Shown piece after piece: positions 42,851-45,413 of a stretch of 45,413 nt of DNA (the stretch's first letter is position 1; every line of letters starts with the position of its first letter). The notes under the pieces were generated by a model. It saw nothing but the letters and a program-made list of their open reading frames with translations, had not been told where the DNA came from and ran no database searches. The translations under genes were made by a program, and so were the position numbers. Location of the stretch: positions 115,180-160,592 of the forward strand of contig PLLA01000119.1 of the NCBI GenBank assembly GCA_003140835.1, in the 5' to 3' direction. Source of the stretch: Candidatus Tumulicola scandinaviensis (lineage in GTDB: Bacteria > Vulcanimicrobiota > Vulcanimicrobiia > Vulcanimicrobiales > Vulcanimicrobiaceae).

Positions 42851-44071
42851 TTAGATTCCGCCAACGAAGCGTCCGGGGTTGAGCGTACGGTGGGGATCGA
42901 ACCGCAGCTTCAATGCGCGCATGCGTTCGATCGAAGCGGGAACCTGGCCCCAAACGCGCAGATATTGGCGGTGCGGGTGCTCGCTTGCGATGACCTGGGC
43001 TCCGGGCTGAATCTCGTGCAGGCCGTCGTCGAATGCTTCGATCTTCGCTCCGAGCGCGAGCGCGTCGGCGTCGCTCACGCGCGCGATGACGTCGCCGTTC
43101 ATCAGGTCGACGATCGCTTCACAGCGCAATCCAAAGTGCCGCGCTCGTTCGGAGATCGATCTCACGATCGCTTCGGATCGTTCCGGAAAAGCGAAGATCC
43201 GGTACGTGACCGAGCGCTCGCCGAGCGTTGCGACGTATGCGTCGACGGTACGCTGAAACGATTCGCGCGCGCCGGCATCGACGATGCGCGTTTCGGGGAC
43301 GCCCGCTCCCCCGAGTGCCGACCGCAAGTCGCGGGTGGCACGTTCCAGCAGCGCGGCGCTGCCTTCCAAAAGAATCAGGACGCGACCGTCGTCGCCGTCG
43401 TCGCCGTCGACCGTAAGGTCGAATCCGTCGATCCAGAACGCCGCCGCCGGCTGAATTCTTAGCGAAGCGACGTGCGCGAACGCTCGCGAGCGGGTTCCTT
43501 CCGGAAGACGTGCGAGAAAGACGCGCGAATGCTGCGGCGCGACGAGCGTTTTTAGATTCGCCTGCGCTAGAATTCCAAGCGTTCCGAAAGAACCCACGTA
43601 CAGACGGCTCATGTCGTAGCCCGCTACGTTCTTAACCACCATGCCGCCGGCCCGGGCGATCGTGCCGTCGGCCAATACGACGGTCGTACCGATAACGTAG
43701 TCGCGCGGCCGTCCGTACAGATGACGGCGTGGGCCAAGCCAGCCGCTGGAAAGCGTCCCGCCGACGGTGGCGTACTGCGGGCGTGGCGCGTCGAACGGAA
43801 CGAACTGCCCGTGGGGCGCAAGCGATGCAGCGAGGGCTTGAATCGCAGTGCCGCATTTGACCGCCAGCGTCAAGTCCGACGGCTCGTAGGACGCCGTTCC
43901 GGCGATGCGCCTGGTTTCGATCGTGAGGTCTGCGCGCTCGGGGGGAAACCCCATGCCGTTGAGCGTGTTGCCGCCCACGATCAGGATCTTGCGCTCGACG
44001 GCATCGCAGCCGGCGACCAGGTCGCTCAGCTCGGTAACGCTTTCGGGGGCGGCGCGTTCCAGCGCGGTCAC
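42851..44071 (-). CDS. glcE: glycolate oxidase subunit GlcE (FAD-binding)
   Basis: The 406-residue flavoprotein has the VAO-type FAD domain: FDAPRPQYATVGGTLSSG, VIGTTVVLADG, VVKNVAGYDMSRLYVGSFGTLGIL. It ends RFDPHRTLNPGRFVGG, the family C-terminus. GlcE forms glycolate oxidase with GlcD and the iron-sulfur subunit GlcF, oxidising glycolate to glyoxylate at the membrane. I start at GTG 44071, overlapping the glcD stop (GTGA); the longer frame is spurious. No glcF gene follows: the next gene is the terpene synthase. Confidence 0.88.
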   Translation of the reverse strand: MTALERAAPESVTELSDLVAGCDAVERKILIVGGNTLNGMGFPPERADLTIETRRIAGTASYEPSDLTLAVKCGTAIQALAASLAPHGQFVPFDAPRPQYATVGGTLSSGWLGPRRHLYGRPRDYVIGTTVVLADGTIARAGGMVVKNVAGYDMSRLYVGSFGTLGILAQANLKTLVAPQHSRVFLARLPEGTRSRAFAHVASLRIQPAAAFWIDGFDLTVDGDDGDDGRVLILLEGSAALLERATRDLRSALGGAGVPETRIVDAGARESFQRTVDAYVATLGERSVTYRIFAFPERSEAIVRSISERARHFGLRCEAIVDLMNGDVIARVSDADALALGAKIEAFDDGLHEIQPGAQVIASEHPHRQYLRVWGQVPASIERMRALKLRFDPHRTLNPGRFVGGI

Positions 44072-45413
44072 GCGGATCGCGCCGTGGGATCTGCCGGCGG
44101 CGCCACTTCGGGGCAACGCGTTCCGCGCGGAAATATCTTCTCCGGATTGAGCGCGCGCGTGGGATCGAACACGTCGCGAACTCGCGCCATGGTCGCCAAA
44201 TCGGCCGTGGAGTACACCTGCGTCATCGCCTCGCGTTTTTCGAACCCGATGCCGTGCTCGCCGCTGATCGTTCCGCCGAGGTCGATGGCCGCCTGGAGAA
44301 TGGCATTGCCGCTTTCGACGACGGCCGCGACTTGTTTGAGATTGCGCTTGTCGTACATCAGCAGCGGGTGAAGATTTCCATCGCCCGCATGGAAAACGTT
44401 CCCAACGACGATGCCGTGCGCGGTCGTGGCTGCATCGACCGCGCGCAAGGCTTGCGGCAGTTTGCTGCGCGGAACGCACACATCCTGGGTGTAGTAGTTG
44501 GGCGCGATGCGTCCGGTTGCGCCGGCGGCGCCTTTCCGGCCGGCCCACAGCGCGTCGCGTTCGACGGCACCGGCGGCGGTGCGCCACGAGATGGCGCCGT
44601 GATCCTTGGCGATCGCTTCGACGGCGGCTTCGCACGCATCCATGTCGTCGGCGAACCCGGCATTCTCGATCAGCAATACCGCGGCAGCGTCGGTTGGATA
44701 CCCTGCGTGGAAGGCCGCTTCGACGGCGCGCGTGATGACCGCGTCCATCATCTCGAGGGCGGTTGGAACGATTCCGGCGGCCACGATCGCGGAAACGGCC
44801 GCCGAGGCGGAGTCCACGTCGCCGAATGCGGCGAGCCAGACTCGAACCGTTTCGGGAAGCTGCAGCAGGCGGACCCATGCGGACGTAACGATGCCGAGCG
44901 TTCCCTCGCTGCCCACCATCGCCGCCGTCAGGTCGTAGCCCGGGCCGTCGAGGTCGGTCGTGAAGACTTCGCCGTGCTCGTCCACGATTTCGAGCCCGAG
45001 AACGTGGTTGACGGTCGTGCCGTACGACAAGCAATGCGGACCACCGGCATTGGTCGCGATGTTGCCGCCGATGGTCGAAATCTTTTGCGACGAAGGGTCG
45101 GGTGCGAAAAACAGGTCGCTTTCGGCGGCGTGCTTCGACACGTCGAGATTGATGACGCCGGGTTGGACGTGCGCGCGCCGGTTGCGGACGTCGAGCGCGA
45201 GGATGCGATTCATCCGCGCAAACGAAATCACGACGCCGCCTTCGACGGGCACGGCCCCCCCGCAGAGTCCGGTTCCAGCGCCGCGCGCGACGATCGGTTC
45301 GCCGCAGTCGCGTGCGATTTTGACGATGGCGCTGACTTCTTGCGTCGATTTTGGCAGGACGACCGCCGCGGGCCGTCCGCCATCGGTGTAGGCGTCGAAC
45401 GAATAGACCGCGA
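44068..45413 (-). CDS. glcD: glycolate oxidase subunit GlcD (5' end beyond window)
   Basis: At least 448 codons of a FAD-linked oxidase are visible, with the reading frame open to the window edge (AVYSFDAYTDGG near the start). FAD-binding motifs include RGAGTGLCGGAVPVEGG, TIGGNIATNAGGPHCLSYG and VGSEGTLGIV. The C-terminal catalytic domain carries NVFHAGDGNLHPLL and GGTISGEHGIG. The start lies beyond the right end of the window. Partner of GlcE through a four-base overlap. The protein could also be a related D-lactate dehydrogenase-type subunit, but the paired GlcE favours glycolate. Confidence 0.92.
   Translation of the reverse strand, partial: AVYSFDAYTDGGRPAAVVLPKSTQEVSAIVKIARDCGEPIVARGAGTGLCGGAVPVEGGVVISFARMNRILALDVRNRRAHVQPGVINLDVSKHAAESDLFFAPDPSSQKISTIGGNIATNAGGPHCLSYGTTVNHVLGLEIVDEHGEVFTTDLDGPGYDLTAAMVGSEGTLGIVTSAWVRLLQLPETVRVWLAAFGDVDSASAAVSAIVAAGIVPTALEMMDAVITRAVEAAFHAGYPTDAAAVLLIENAGFADDMDACEAAVEAIAKDHGAISWRTAAGAVERDALWAGRKGAAGATGRIAPNYYTQDVCVPRSKLPQALRAVDAATTAHGIVVGNVFHAGDGNLHPLLMYDKRNLKQVAAVVESGNAILQAAIDLGGTISGEHGIGFEKREAMTQVYSTADLATMARVRDVFDPTRALNPEKIFPRGTRCPEVAPPADPTARSA

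Overview
The window is 45.4 kb of GC-rich, tightly packed bacterial DNA. It holds about 39 protein genes, one tRNA and almost no intergenic space. An RND pump, a lipoprotein signal, PBP4-type and secreted proteins point to a diderm. A copper-amine-oxidase stalk protein, a Vgb-like propeller lipoprotein, KGG stress proteins and a mixed set of lysine-catabolism and natural-product genes fit a soil lineage such as Candidatus Eremiobacterota (WPS-2). That placement is an inference from gene style, not a phylogeny.

Left part (1-13 kb): the 3' end of a principal sigma factor (rpoD); three secreted or unknown proteins and a KGG stress protein; a secreted HEAT-cyclophilin fusion; a leftward operon (ModB-type permease, proline dehydrogenase, D-aminoacyl-tRNA deacylase) facing mntP; then a rightward catabolic set. 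That set is a P-loop protein and a MutS-like ATPase resembling the lysine 5,6-aminomutase reactivase KamB/KamC, followed by 3-keto-5-aminohexanoate cleavage enzyme (Kce), which suggests lysine breakdown through beta-lysine intermediates. An orphan DppB/DppC permease pair follows, the first member apparently starting at CTG. tRNA-Leu(GAG) and a terminator close the region.

Middle (13-28.6 kb): a 1190-residue RND permease with an unusual membrane insert between its halves, a stalk-domain secreted protein, and an overlapping run of SDR, M1 aminopeptidase-HEAT, PBP4-type carboxypeptidase, TldD and TldE. ACT-malic enzyme, an atypical OmpR-type response regulator and an overlapping MocR regulator complete it.

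Right part (28.6-45.4 kb): a frameshifted Vgb-like lipoprotein; a type III PKS with an ICMT-like methyltransferase (probable alkylresorcinol or alkylpyrone methyl ether pathway); and a YncE-propeller/phosphoesterase fusion and a DDAH-like protein that both seem to have lost catalytic residues. Then come a metallophosphoesterase, an ABC-2 exporter, a HTH-metallo-beta-lactamase fusion facing thioredoxin reductase, and a leftward group of glycolate oxidase GlcD/GlcE, a DUF2600-type (YtpB-like) class IB terpene synthase, aminopeptidase P and a TIGR01777 epimerase. Two copies of a dispersed intergenic repeat lie at 28.64-28.70 and 42.77-42.85 kb.

No CRISPR array, IS element, prophage or rRNA was seen. 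Where the longest open frame extended past the likely start, a start was chosen from signal peptides, family N-termini, ribosome-binding sites and overlaps.
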